64,000 nucleotides of DNA from Coprinellus micaceus (taxonomy: Eukaryota > Basidiomycota > Agaricomycetes > Agaricales > Psathyrellaceae), in NCBI GenBank assembly GCA_951394405.1, contig OX596335.1, positions 2,356,001 through 2,420,000 of the forward strand. The letters run 5' to 3'. A program made the position numbers and the translations under genes. Shown piece after piece: positions 10,399-21,891 of the stretch (the first letter of the stretch is position 1; every line of letters begins with the position of its first letter). A model generated the notes under the pieces. The model did no database searches and was not told where the DNA came from. It worked only from the letters and a program-made list of their open reading frames with translations.

Positions 10399-12107
10399 CT
10401 ATCTATCTTCGTCGTCCAATACCTCACCCTCCCCGACTTCTGGTTCATCTCCGTTTCGGTTGTCAATTCCGATAGCTATGAAACTCACCAGGACCAACAG
10501 GGCACCAATGATGATCTTCACAGCACTAGGTCGGCCACGAATGAAGTCACCAACAACGGCGAAAGGTATTGTCAAGCTAAGGCCCACTGTAACGACCAGT
10601 GGGGTTGTTTTCAGCATAGCGAGGACGTAGAGGTAGTCACTGGAAAGTGTGATGACCATCTGGACGTCAAGGAGGGACATAAGTCAGGGGTCCACTAGAA
10701 AGGAGGGGCACGACGTACGTTGATGAGAACAGCAGCCAACGCGGACCGTGACGAGGGCAGCTCGAATAGCTCTGCCCCAGTTATGTGCAAAATGATGCCA
10801 ATAGGCCAGCAGGTCATGATGTTGAAGAGCCCTACGAAACCAAAGAAGAGCTGCATGTCGACACGAGCTTCGTTCTTGATGCGAACTTTTAAGAGGATGA
10901 CATAGAGGGCGTAGAACAGAGCGGAGATGAGAGCCAGTCCGTCGCCTAGGGCAGGTCGAGGAGCGTGGGCTGTCACCTGAGTTGAGGTCGGGCGAGATGC
11001 AGGTCCCCCTTGCTTTGCTGATGCTGAGTCGGACCAGGACACCAGGAGGATGCCCATGAAGCTATGCAAGAGATTTGAGCCCATAAGTAGAAGGAGGAGG
11101 ACGTCAACCTACCTAGTCACGACGGCACCGATTTTCAAAACTGTGAGCTTCTCGACTTTGAACATTCGCCCGATCCCTAGAGTAAAGAAGCCTAACAGGT
11201 GGCCAGGTTCAATTACAACCCACGCATCGATTGGGAAGCCCTTACCGCTCATACTGGACAACACTGTCGCACTCGCCACACTGGTGAAGGCCAGGGACGC
11301 ATTCACGGTCCAATTGGCCACGAACCAGAAGAAGCAAAAGATAATGGCGAGTTGTGCGGTCTCCTTCACGGTCAACGGTGCCATGTCTGGGCCAAGACTG
11401 GATTTGACGATGGATTCTTCCTATGTGCGGAGAAGGGTGAGCATGACTAGAGATATACAGAGTCGAGCTGCAAACCTCGTCTTGGTTATCATCCATTGCA
11501 AGTGGTTGGTATTCTTCGCTCGTTCTGCACGAGTTAGATGAAGCTATTCATAAAAATTAGTCCTGAAGTAACGCACCTTCTCGAGCTTTCGGAGTCCCTA
11601 TTGCCGTATTTCCTCCAGACTCGCTTGATTACAAAGGGTATAAGGTATAACGAGAACGCGCTCGTGTTCATGTATGTTACACTGGGCCGGGTTAGCAACG
11701 CCGCACTTCATCGAAGAGTTAAAACATACAAAAAAGGTTTATCATATCCCTCCTCGAAGAGATCCTAAGACAGGGGTTAACCATCGGCGCCGCCGTCAAG
11801 CTTGGGTGGGGCTCACCTGAGTGATAAAATTGGACAACGTCCATAATACTACAACAGATAGCAGCAACAAAATCCCAATGGCATAGTCCTTCCTCCCCAG
11901 ACCCATAGAGTCACTCAGGGGCTCTTCAACGACCTTGTCGTCCCTTAGCAATATACGGCTCCTCGTCCGACTGAGGCTCCTCCCATGTGTCGGCGCTTGG
12001 GGCAGTGTGTCCATCTCGTGTGCCTCCGGTGCTAGCTGCCCTGCGTCGTTATGATCGTCGTGGTTGTCGGTATGGAGGGGATTTAAGGCACTAGCAGCCG
12101 AAGGCAT
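10399..12107 (-). CDS. SLC35F5-like drug/metabolite-superfamily transporter
   Basis: Eight exons splice cleanly (12107-11817, 11764-11730, 11681-11577, 11524-11476, 11420-11246, 11191-11113, 11061-10719, 10659-10399) to 445 aa. After a 70-residue hydrophilic N-terminus come about ten hydrophobic segments, beginning with YAIGILLLLSVVVLWTLSNF. Family hallmarks include DLFEEGYDKPFFVTYMNTSA, ASLAFTSVASATVLSSMSG and FFTLGIGR then ILLVSWSD. The protein belongs to the EamA/SLC35F group of Golgi or vacuolar transporters; its substrate is not known (yeast relatives were linked to thiamine). The acidic C-terminus (EGEVLDDEDR) is likely cytosolic. The 35-nt second exon is a micro-exon that simple gene finders would miss. 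Confidence 0.82.
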
Positions 12108-13556
12108 TCATTTGCTCGAGGTATCCGTGGTTCTCTGCTGGAACCGATGATGGTAGAGTCACTGTGCGCTATGGTTGTGATCAAGCCGCAACTAGCCGGT
12201 GACGCGATCCTCTTGCCAAATTGGATCATGCGAGCATCAGTTCGCGCCGACCCAGCCATCGAGAACTAGCGCCCAGGATCCAAGGCGCTTGTTGCGCGAT
12301 AAACAGGCCCGGGGTGCAATGGCATTCTGCTCTCTATCCTCCAGGAGGCCCTCGGACCCCCAGAGTCCATATGATAGCCCTAAGGCGCGCACGGCGGGAA
12401 TCAAGGAAATGCGGTCCCAGTGGTATTCATTTGCGGGAGAAGGGTGCAATTCCAAGAATCCCGCGAGCTAGTCGATGTAAGGCAAGCAAGAGAGCAAGCA
12501 TCGGCGCCGCTTGAACCCAATGTCCCCTCCTGGTATATGCAGAGGGACAGCATGTAAACCCATGAATCTCAACCCTGGACTCAGTGGGTGTGCAAATGAG
12601 TAGCCGGTCGTCCATTACACCTGCCTCTCCTATACGGCTTACAGGACTGTACGTAGTGGGTCTCATGATCATTCACAGTCGTGTCTTGACCTGTCGTGAG
12701 TCGACGTGCGTATTTGCCGGTTTGCCACGAATAGCGTATGTAGGACTCCAATATTGCTTCTCCAGGCAATCCTCCTAAAGACGCTGGTCGGTTGAAGGGC
12801 ATGAACGGAGGAGCTCTTGCAGACTGCAGAACGGCCTTCAATCCTTCGAACTCGCACTACACTGCGGGTTCGGAAAGCTTTCACCCTCAAAGCTGTGAAG
12901 GGGACCTGATATCACCCGCGCTGTTGTGTCCCAATCGTACCCGGTTCCAGGCTAGCCTGGCTCCCTCGGACCTCACCCTCCGTCATGAACTTGGTTGGTT
13001 CGTCATGTCAATGTCAATTCGTATGTAGTACATATTATCTGTAAGCAGCGTAGTGTATATATCGATAAGCGAGTAAAGAGTGTGGACGAGCTGGCGTTTA
13101 GGCCGAAACTGCAGGGGTTGGAAGAAGGACAAGGGAAATGTGGCGTATCTAGCGTAAGGAACACGCACAGAACACGCGTGTAGGTGTAGAGATAAGAAGG
13201 GTAGGTTAGGGAGCTGAAAGAAACCAGAAAAGGGTTCCGGGGACGATGAGGGTGAGGCTGGGGAATGTACTAATACATATAACTGAGAAAGTTTACACCA
13301 GTACGAGGATAATATGTCGATGGAAATGAAAGCCTCTGGATGGAAGAACGTCCCAAGATTGTAAAGGAGATGGATGCACAGGTGACTCTGCCTGACGCAA
13401 AGAAGCTACGGAAATGCGGAGTGGGAAGGGAACTATGGCAGGGTGGTGATAAGGAGAATAACAGGCGTGGCGGCGACAGCCACTCACGTTGCTTGGCGCA
13501 AGGCTTGGGAAAGCGGGTGGGAAGAAGGGGTGGTTAGCTGAAGAGAAAACTCGGCG
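12108..13556. other. Gene-poor stretch of about 1.45 kb
   Basis: This lies upstream of the SLC35F-like gene and downstream of the Srf1-like gene. The first few hundred bases should hold the transporter promoter. Short open frames occur on both strands but none shows a recognisable domain, plausible splicing or codon pattern. I saw no tRNA-like cloverleaf or terminal repeats. An unannotated non-coding RNA or a decayed element remains possible. Confidence 0.35.
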
Positions 13557-15041
13557 CTAGCTAGTGTGGTGTGTATCTTGGTGAGGCCGGGGCGTTAACT
13601 TGACCTTCTCGAATATCCGGTAGAGGCTAATGACCAGGTTGGTGCAATAGGCAACCAAGCCGACGCCAACCAGACATATCAACGCCAGCTGCGATTCGCA
13701 AAGCTCCTTCCCGGCCGATCCCTCTAAGTCTGGGAGGTTGAACTCCGGCCTGGGGAGCTCATTATACCATGTCAAGCTCGATGCGGATGCGCAGGGGATG
13801 AGCGACGTGAAAAAGTTGTCGAAACACAGGGAAAGTGAGGCCGACCATGCGCAGATGAAGAGAACCTCGGATAGAGTATGGGCGAGTTTGCCAGATGTTC
13901 TCCAAAGGCCGAGCGGACGACCGAAATATTCGAGCTGTGGAGAACATTGCCAAGAGGGCGACCAATGCCGTATGTTAGGTGGGCTGTGTTGAACGCCGGA
14001 TGGAGGGGACATACGTAAATGGCCGCCATCACATGGACAAGGGTGAGTGGAGCGAAAATAATGACGACGGTCCTGGTAGTGAAGTTGCTGATCAGCGCCA
14101 CCGCAAAAGAAGGACAAGGAGAGGCTTACGGGGAGCTACCCACGGCACCCATGGTATGAGTGTGAAGTTCGATTTGGCGGATGTGAATGGCCATGCCAAG
14201 TGCCGCAGTGGTGAAGGAGATGTTGATGAAACGGAATAGCTGTGGACGAACTGTTAGCCGCAGCAGTCGGGAATCGTCGCCGAGGAGCTCACCAGAGGGA
14301 CGTAGGGGTTGCTGAGGATGAAGGACCTTATCCGTTTCTTCTTCGCGGCCCAGCCCGTTGGTTCGTCCTGTGGGCTGTCGCGGTTGTCCTCATCAAGGTC
14401 AGGAGTGCTATCGTGGGGGAACTGGGGGTTGGGTCCCTGTGCTTCCAGCCGTGCAGACCACGGCGTGAACCATCCTGGCGTTTGGACATGGCCCGGCGTC
14501 GGAGGGGGTAGTTCTGAGGGTATTGGTATTGAGAGTTGGTCTCCGGTTTCCAGGTCTTTCTCGCGGCGTGCCGATGACCCCGACACCGTCTCCTTCAGAC
14601 TCGTCGAGGCTTGCAGCCAGGAGATAGACTTCTCTCTGAAACCCCTTCGTATAGGTCTTTGGGACGACGGGCTATTACTGCGTAGATCTGAGTACTGGTC
14701 CCGTACTCGAGGTAGGGTAAACGACCACCACCGAGACGCCCCCTCCGGGTTCGTCTGGAACGATATCGAGTCTGAGGTGTTTGGGGGCGACTGGGCGTGA
14801 TTGTCGTGCGACGAAGACGCTACTGCCTCGTCGTGGGGCGATGGAGGTTCGTCCCTTGCCCATGCTGTCGACCGCAAGGTGAGTTGGAGCTATTTCCGGA
14901 TTGACTGGGACACTCACGGGGCACGACGACGACCTTTGCTAGTGGTGGAGGGGCTCTGCGCGAGGCCCTGGATGGATTGTGATGGTGGAGGCTGACGGTG
15001 GAGGGGACAGAGGGAGGGCGGTGTCGCTCGGATAGAGACAT
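13557..15041 (-). CDS. Srf1-like multi-pass membrane protein
   Basis: The spliced reading runs from ATG at 15041 through five exons. The first intron is 14917-14865, joining VVVVP to PWARDEPPS. Later introns join YVPL to LFRFINISF, GSSP to TVVIIFAP and AAIY to LEYFGRPLG. The N-terminal half is hydrophilic and Ser/Pro-rich. The C-terminal half has about four membrane spans, with conserved-looking YFGRPLGLWRTSGKLAHTL between spans 2 and 3. This layout matches fungal proteins annotated as Srf1, named in yeast as a regulator of phospholipase D (Spo14). The family call rests on remembered similarity and is moderate. The gene is divergent from the FYV6-like gene, 91 bp away. Confidence 0.65.
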
Positions 15042-15132
15042 CTCCTAGTGTAAGAACATGGCAAGAGGCAAAGGAGTAGAGGCCGCAATTAAATTCCGCA
15101 TTTGGATGTCACACTCTTTCCCAGCTACACTC

Positions 15133-16013
15133 ATGGCTGAAGACTCTCTCATCCCCTCCCTCTCAGAGGGTGTTGTCGGTTCCAGGTTTATTACCCAGGA
15201 CGAGATAGATTCAGCGCGAGCCCGCAAAGAGGAACAATGGAAGGCTGCATATGCCCGGTACCGGCCCTTCACCATCGGTTTGTTCCAAGGTTGATCTCGT
15301 TCGCCCGCAGGTTGGGTCAAGCGCCTCCACAACAGACGCAAGAAGAGGGGGTATACGACGGTCGCAGTCTAGCTGAAGTAGGTTGTGCACGGACCCCTCC
15401 CAGACACCGCGATATTAACTTTCCCAACCGGTTTGCGCACCTGTGCATAGAAACTTGCTGCAAATAGGGTATGCACGGTTCATATTCGCCCCCGTTGCCA
15501 TTGCGATCCTACTCCTGTTCTAGGTTGCCAAACAGGAAGAATGGGAGGAGAAGAACAAGCTAGCGAACCAATTCCGGGCTCTGGAGGAAGATGAGATCAT
15601 GTTTCTCGACTCAATCAGGGAGAAGCAGGAGGAAGAAGAGCGCATACGCAAGGAAATGGAGGGCGTAGAGCTCAAGGGCTTTCGAGAGTGCGTGCTGGTT
15701 TACTCCTCATGCATCTCATGCTTACAGGACCATCTCCAGAGCCGTAGCAGCGCGTGCCAGCACCGCAAACTCGGCACCTCCAGTCATTAGTCCTGCCACT
15801 GCGCCCGCGAAGTCCGCCGCCAAGTTGGCAGCACCCGCAAGGAAGGACGCGAAAAAGGGTCTCAAGGGTGTCATTGTTAAGAAGAAGGCGAAGCCGACAG
15901 CTAAGGTCACCACACCTTCGGAAACGAAAGCAGTCACCACGGAGAAACGCACAGAGTCAGCGGAGGAGGATCAACCAAATGCGAAGAGACGGAAAGTGGA
16001 GGCAGCATCGTAG
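15133..16013 (+). CDS. fyv6: FAM192A/Fyv6 (NIP30-domain) splicing-associated protein
   Basis: Exons 15133-15257, 15311-15377, 15524-15687 and 15728-16013 give 213 aa. The N-terminal block has the NIP30 pattern: SRFITQDEIDSARARKEEQW, a short linker, GVYDGRSLAEVAKQEEWEEK, then ALEEDEIMFLDSIREKQEEE. The C-terminal tail is Ala/Lys-rich with the nuclear signal KRRKVEAAS. Human FAM192A binds proteasome activator PA28-gamma, and yeast Fyv6 joins the catalytic spliceosome at the second step, so a nuclear role is expected. I chose the ATG at 15133, next to the conserved block; in-frame ATGs at 15058 and 15106 are alternatives. The gene is tail-to-tail with ESS2, 35 bp between stops. Confidence 0.78.
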
Positions 16014-16048
16014 TGGCGGTCCTTTAAATGTACAATAGTTGTTCCTCC

Positions 16049-17730
16049 TCACCTACGCCCTGGTGTTGGTGTCCACCTTAATTGATTCGGGTCCCGTTCC
16101 TTGCCCTTCGAACCGTCCCAACCCGCAGCACGCTCCACTGCGTCCGCTCTTCTGCTCGCCGCCGTCCCAAGCGTACTCCTCTCCAACAGCCTCCTTGCAG
16201 CTGGCGTCAGGCTGCCCGGTGCATCTGCCCTTCTCGGTGTCCACGATGGTGGCGCCATACTACCCTTCTTCAACCCACTCACTGGCGTCCGCCCAACAAT
16301 CCCCGGAGTACGCAGGCCCATCTTCTCCGCTTTCTCTCTGAGGCTCTTGGATGCATTGTTGGATAACCGACGTGAAATTTCCTCTCGTTTGCTCATTTGG
16401 GCGATTCTAAAGGGATTGTCGGCAGTGATAGTGTCATGAGGTTGTATGATCCTGGGCGTTGCAGTTATGGTTCCCCAGGTCATAAGCTGCTTCATGGCAC
16501 TCGGACCTAATTCCGCGGGAGTCGGAGAAGGTACATTCGGTACGAGGGTGAAGGTTTCGTCCTCTTGTGACTTGGGTTGATCTGATAGAAAGTAAGCAAC
16601 CGCAGGGTGTAAAATCGGGTAGAAGAGGGCCCACATGGGATCCCCTCAATCGCAGCATCTATTCTGCTTCGTGTTGGACTGGGAGGTGCAGACGTGGATC
16701 GAGACACGGCACCAGAATGTTCTTGGTCAGGAAGTCGTGTGTTGCCGTACTTGATGACCTTGGGATGCTTCTCTGGCTCTTCCTGTGCTGAAGGTTGGTG
16801 GTACGGAGAGACGTCCGCATCTGGAGGAAACATGAAAGAATTTCGTGCCTGCAAAAGTGTCAGGTCTGACCCCAATTGTTGAATATATTTGCGTACCCTG
16901 AACTTCCACCCCTCCACCCCTGCCTCCCGCATGTCCTTTCTGGGGGCCATAATGTCCACAACTCTTTCCTCCTCCTCTCTCACGACGAGGACCATCTTTT
17001 CTTGCTGCTCCCCGTCACCATCATCCATTTTCCTCTTCTTTCCTTTAATCTTCTCGCTCTCCTTCATATCCTCCTCATACACTTTCCCGTCTGTCAGCAG
17101 CCCCTTCGGTACCGGGGCCGCTATCCTGAACTTTTCCCTCACGCCCGTCTGCGGAGGAGGCTCGACGAGCATCCTCTCCCTCCCCTCAACCATTTTCACA
17201 TTCTGCGCTTCCACCCTCTTCTGTGCATCCCACGCCCAACCGTGCCGACCCTTCCTCTGCCTATTCTCCTCATCCAAAATTTGCGTGAAACTTGAGTTGT
17301 CCTCGGACGTATAGCGAGCTTGGAACGCATCTAAGCTTAGCGAGGTATCGAACTTTGCCTTCTTATTCGGAGGCTCGGAACCCTTCCGAGGTGTATGAAT
17401 GGGTGTATCGGATGGTCCAGCGCCCCATGGTGTCCGAGCAGCGGGGGTATCCTCAAAGTACCTGCTTCCTCGGGATGACGAAGCGGCCGGTGTATCGCTG
17501 AGCTCCTGCAGTCTCCGCACGCTCGCTTGGATGAGGCGCGGATCTTTGGTGTTTACAGCATCAAGATAGTCGTTCGTGGCATCTAGATGTACAAGCGAGG
17601 GGAAGAAATCGCGCGCGATGATGTGCGAGAGCGCTGCGGTGTATTCGTCCTCATCAAGAACGTACTGACTGTTAAGGGAGCGCTGTGTGGTTTGCTGAAG
17701 AGTTTGAGGCGTAGCTCCTATAACAGGCAT
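16049..17730 (-). CDS. ess2: ESS2/DGCR14 family nuclear protein (spliceosome-associated)
   Basis: Three exons. It opens MPVIGATPQTLQQ and soon has the family hallmark YVLDEDEYTAALSHIIARDF followed by FFPSLVHLDA. The middle holds a FTQILDEENRQRKGRHGWAW motif and VEGWKFRARNSFMFPPD, where an intron (GTACGC to TTGCAG) is removed between FR and AR. A second intron joins IEGIP to YQPKSQEDE. The C-terminal part includes WGTITATPRIIQP and a Ser/Arg/Pro-rich tail ending in TPTPGRR. ESS2 (Bis1 in fission yeast) associates with the catalytic spliceosome in animals and fungi. All family blocks are present in order, so the gene looks intact. Confidence 0.88.
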
Positions 17731-18029
17731 AGCTAGGCCCTACGTGCACAGTTGGAGAGTGGTGAGAGGGCCAGCACGAAGGGTGGCTCGGGGGTGTGGT
17801 GGTTGAGTTGAAAGGTGCCGGCCAGTCAATGCCATGTCGGCGCCTGACAGGGCAGCCTTGTACAGCCACCCCCTAACTCCTCAAAACACCGATGATGTGG
17901 GTGAGTGTGGGCACCTGGCAGTATATATATTGGTGATAAAAAAAAGTAAACCATGACGGGGTCGTACGGTACGTATACATGTCGTTCATCTTAGTTAAAT
18001 GAGTGGTGGTGAAGGCAAAATAAGAGGGG

Positions 18030-20187
18030 TCAGGCAGAGGGAGCAGTCTCGTTGATCAAGTTCACTGCGTCTTTCGAGCGAGGGCGGATTACACAAGGGA
18101 ATTCCACTGGATGACTGGAAAGAGTTCGACGTCAGCGAAAATGCTTGAGAATGGTATAAGCAATATGCCCATACCTGCCGAGACCCGGCGTATAAATTGC
18201 GGGAGGGTCAATTTCTTGGCCTTTCGCGTCGAGGGCTTTCGAGACTTGGAACGTCTTGAGGAGATTGGTCACCATGAGGAACACAAAGTCCATCCCGATG
18301 TAGTTTCCGGGACACCTTCTGCGTCAGGTTGTCAGTCGACAGGTGAGAGCGAGATGAGTGAGCCAGCGGACCTTCTACCAACGCCAAAGACAGCTGCGTC
18401 TGGGATGGGGTTGATGCACTTATCAGCAGACTCGTCCACCCTGCCGTCCTGGTCCAGGAACCTATCAATCTTGAATGTGAATGGGTCAGGGTACACCTTC
18501 TCATCATGCAGCATAATCCACATGTTTGGTATGATGGTGGTACCAGCGGGAATGGTGTATCCCCCATAGACATTCGTCTCCCGCACATAGTGAGGCACGC
18601 CTACTGGCGTGGCTGGGTTCCATCGCAGCAACTCAAATATCATACTTTGCTGAATGCGCCCGAGAGTGTCAGTACGGCGACATTGGGGCGTTTTCGGGAA
18701 AGACTCACGATGAGAGGCATGTGAGGCCTGTCCAATAGCTGTGGAAGCCTGTCCGGACAAACGCGGTCGACCTCCTCTTGCGCACGTCTCTGGACGTCGG
18801 GGAACTTCGTACATACGAGCCAGAATGACAATGTAAGGGAGACGGTAGTGTCAGAGCCAGCTGAGCATACGTCAGTATGCCAGTAACCTGCTAAATTCGT
18901 GACAACGGCACATACCCATGAACGACGTCGCAGCAGTGTTCTTAACGATCTCCTCTGTGTACCGCCGACCATTTTCATGCGTATTCTGAAGCTCTGCCAG
19001 CTCGGTCGCGACCAAAGAGTTCCCGATTTTGTAAAGATCGTCGCCGTCCCTTGTGTCCTACCAACGGGGTGAGGACTGGTCGGGTCTGATACACGATTGC
19101 AGAGTCGCCCACCAGTTGTCGTGTCACCGTCTCGAACGGCAATTCCAATGCTTGCCGAATCCACTTCCTTGACACCATAGCTTTCCGCTTCCACGCAGTC
19201 CAAGGAAACCACGTAGGTACGAACCTCAACCAGGGAACGTAGTCGACCATGAATGCACCGAACGGCCCGGCCTCAACAATCGCCTTGAGAGATTCATCCG
19301 CCAAGAAAAGGTAGTGATCATCCTCTTTCGCGACGTTATGCCCATACAAGAGGCTGAGCACTACACCTGCTGCGGCTCTGCCGGGAGGTGAGGATGCAGT
19401 TTAAAGGAATGGGAGTGACGGCGCTCACCGGCGGCTGGAGTACCTGAAGTCTTCTGGTTTATCCAATAACCTTCGTAAGTACGCGTGTATGTGAGCTACT
19501 TGTTCTGCGTTATAATTGCCAGTGTCCTTCTCCCCGTTCCGACTAAAGTACTTGCGAAACAGCTGCCGATGGAGCTACACAAGGAGGAACTCAATCAGAA
19601 GGTGACTTTGAGGGGATTGTATCTCATACGCACCCTCCACTTTTCGTCATCTTGCATAGTGGTAATCATGAAATCGAATCCCAGGCTGTCGCACTGCTCA
19701 GCCAGATCGACGAGGGACCCAGATAAATGCATACGTACATGGATTCAACCATCGTTCGGCGAGCCCGGAACGAATAGACGTTGCCTCGTTTTTCGAATAG
19801 CTCAACGAACGCTTCGTACGAGTTTAGAATGAGCACCTTGTTGCCGACGTAGCTATAATAAACCAAGTCGCCTGTTGTGACAGATTCAGTTTCTCCGAAG
19901 GTATGAAGAACCTGCTGTCGGTGCGCACCATACTCCTTCTGCCACGCTGCATATGCCAACCAAGGAGCCTGGCCCTTGAAATCTGGTCCACGGAACAGAC
20001 TCGTCGGGGGGCCGGGAGGGAGGGGAGGAAGTTGTTGTTGAGCTTTCCACTTCTTGATCTGTCTCCCCAAAAACACGCAAGTAAGAACCCCAAATGGGAT
20101 GAAGGCGAAGGGGCTGCTAGGAATCCATGGCCTGATGGAGCTGGTCAGGAACGACAGGATATCCTCGGCCACACCCGGCGGGGGCAT
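18030..20187 (-). CDS. Cytochrome P450 monooxygenase, membrane-anchored
   Basis: A multi-exon gene starts at ATG 20187. The N-terminus has a hydrophobic anchor (about residues 25-45, FAFIPFGVLTCVFLG) and the proline hinge LPPLPPGPP. Splicing yields the I-helix oxygen-binding AGSDTT, the K-helix ELLR (ExxR), the PERF-like FKIDRFLDQDGR, and the heme loop FGVGRRRCPGNYIG with its Cys ligand; the intron inside this loop must be removed. The last intron joins GLG to SHPVEFPCVIRPRS, and the protein ends NETAPSA. The architecture fits the large basidiomycete class often annotated as O-methylsterigmatocystin-oxidoreductase-like. The substrate is unknown. No other secondary-metabolism gene is near, so it seems to be an orphan P450. 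Confidence 0.88.
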
Positions 20188-21891
20188 CGTCGCAGACGAG
20201 GGGGAAGGGGGAACGCAGAGGAGACGGTCGAGGTCGAAGACGATGGGGCTAGGGACGCTGACGACTCCCAGCCAAGGTTAAAGAAAGCGACAGAACAGGG
20301 GGTGGCGTGGGGGAGCCTGAATGCGCTGGCCCGTTGGTCCGTTGGGACAGAGGTGAGGGGGGCACTCGAGGGGAGGGGACAGAGGCGCCGCAAAGGCTTC
20401 CCGAGGGCACCGGTGGGCCCTTATGAATGGCTCGCCATGCTACACAAAGTCAGGGCAGCTCATGGCCGTCCTTGGCGAATAGCCGGGACGGTGATTTTTG
20501 GAGAGGGTCCTCTGGACCTAATGATGGTTGTGTTCCCGGGATCTATGGCATGTCGCCTCTGCCGCTGCAAGGGACGCCAGACCACCGGAGCCGCATCACT
20601 ATAAGCACACAAGTCCCTTTGACTTCTGGATGACATACCCTCTTTTTTTGGTCCTGAGCGTACGTAAACGCTTGAACCCCACCATGCGAAATGGGTCTCC
20701 AACAGAAAACCTATCACCTGAGAGTGCCTCGAGGAGGCGCATGATCAAAGGCACCGAGTGGAAGGTACCAGCGCGCCCACACCAGAGATAAGTGGGTCCC
20801 TTGCCTTGCCTCCAAAAGACCCAAAGAGGCGCCTAGGCATTGAAATCCAACAAAAAAGGGTTCCCGTTAATTGGTTCCACTAGAATGCAACAGAATCAGT
20901 CACATTGGGTGAAGGAAGCGGTGCCTGCAGGGACAACTGAATAGAAACGAACCCGCCCACCCTTGCCGCTGCCGCACCAACAGGCGCCCGCCTGCGTAAC
21001 GGTAGCGTCACTCGGCTTATTTGGTAAGGGGGATTTCGAAAGCGCAATTATGAGATGGGTTCCCAGGCAGATACGAGAGAAATATCCACCCTGCACGCCG
21101 TTGTGAGTGGAGTCATTGTCAGAGGATGGTGAGAGAAGATGTCAAAGATACCACCGGTCCGCATCGATGCACCTCCCGTCGTCTATCGCGTATTTCATCA
21201 GACACTTCATGGTTGCTGCGCATCGCACACGACCCTTCTTGACAAAGACAAGTGGTTGGCCGAGATGATCTACACGATGCATCTACAGCTTCGTCACATT
21301 GGTATTCACCGGGAGGATCAGGTAGAATTTTAGGAAATTTAGTCTGTGGGCAGTGGTGACATGGACAGATAGCGGCACAATAGAGTCGCCGACAAGAACA
21401 ATTAAAAAAAGGGTCATGATAGGTCGTGAGTATCGTAAAGTCCAGACCTGCCTTCTAAGAATGAAATCTTACTTGAAGCAGTCTGGACAATCAGGGGAGG
21501 AGGACGGCAGCAGAGGGTTCTGAGCGTGATATCATAGTAGAGAGCTTATCATAGGTCGTTAAATAACGAAGGGAGGAGGTCGGGTTATGGATACGGGTAC
21601 GAGCGGGTCCAGGTAGGGCGGTACGTATGGGTGGGGTGCTTACGGGAGGGAAGGAGTGTTGAAGAAAAGGGAAATACTGTAGCTACTTTGGGATTATAAA
21701 TAGTAGTACAAACAACAAAGGAAGGGAATGCTTGGAGAAAGCAAGATTGAATACTCAACTGCATGTGAACATGGGAGGAGGACTGGTACTAGCGACGAGG
21801 AAGTAAAGAGATTAGAAGTATCCAAGAATTATTCCATAACATGCCGACGAAGGGGGTATAAGTAGTCAAAATCAAGACGAGGAGTGACGAC
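20188..21891. other. Gene-poor stretch of about 1.7 kb upstream of the P450
   Basis: The left part should hold the P450 promoter and the right part the 3' UTR of the NudE gene. Open frames are short or overlap low-complexity GC-rich sequence and show no domain. A short frame at 21139-21333 (64 aa) has ordinary composition but no support. I see no transposon ends or tRNA. Confidence 0.35.

Noticed and set aside
12199..12514. Two overlapping plus-strand frames in the gene-poor region
   Set aside because: No domain, no splice pattern and no family resemblance; kept as unexplained sequence.
21139..21333. 64-codon frame as a possible small gene
   Set aside because: No signal peptide, domain or neighbour context to support it.
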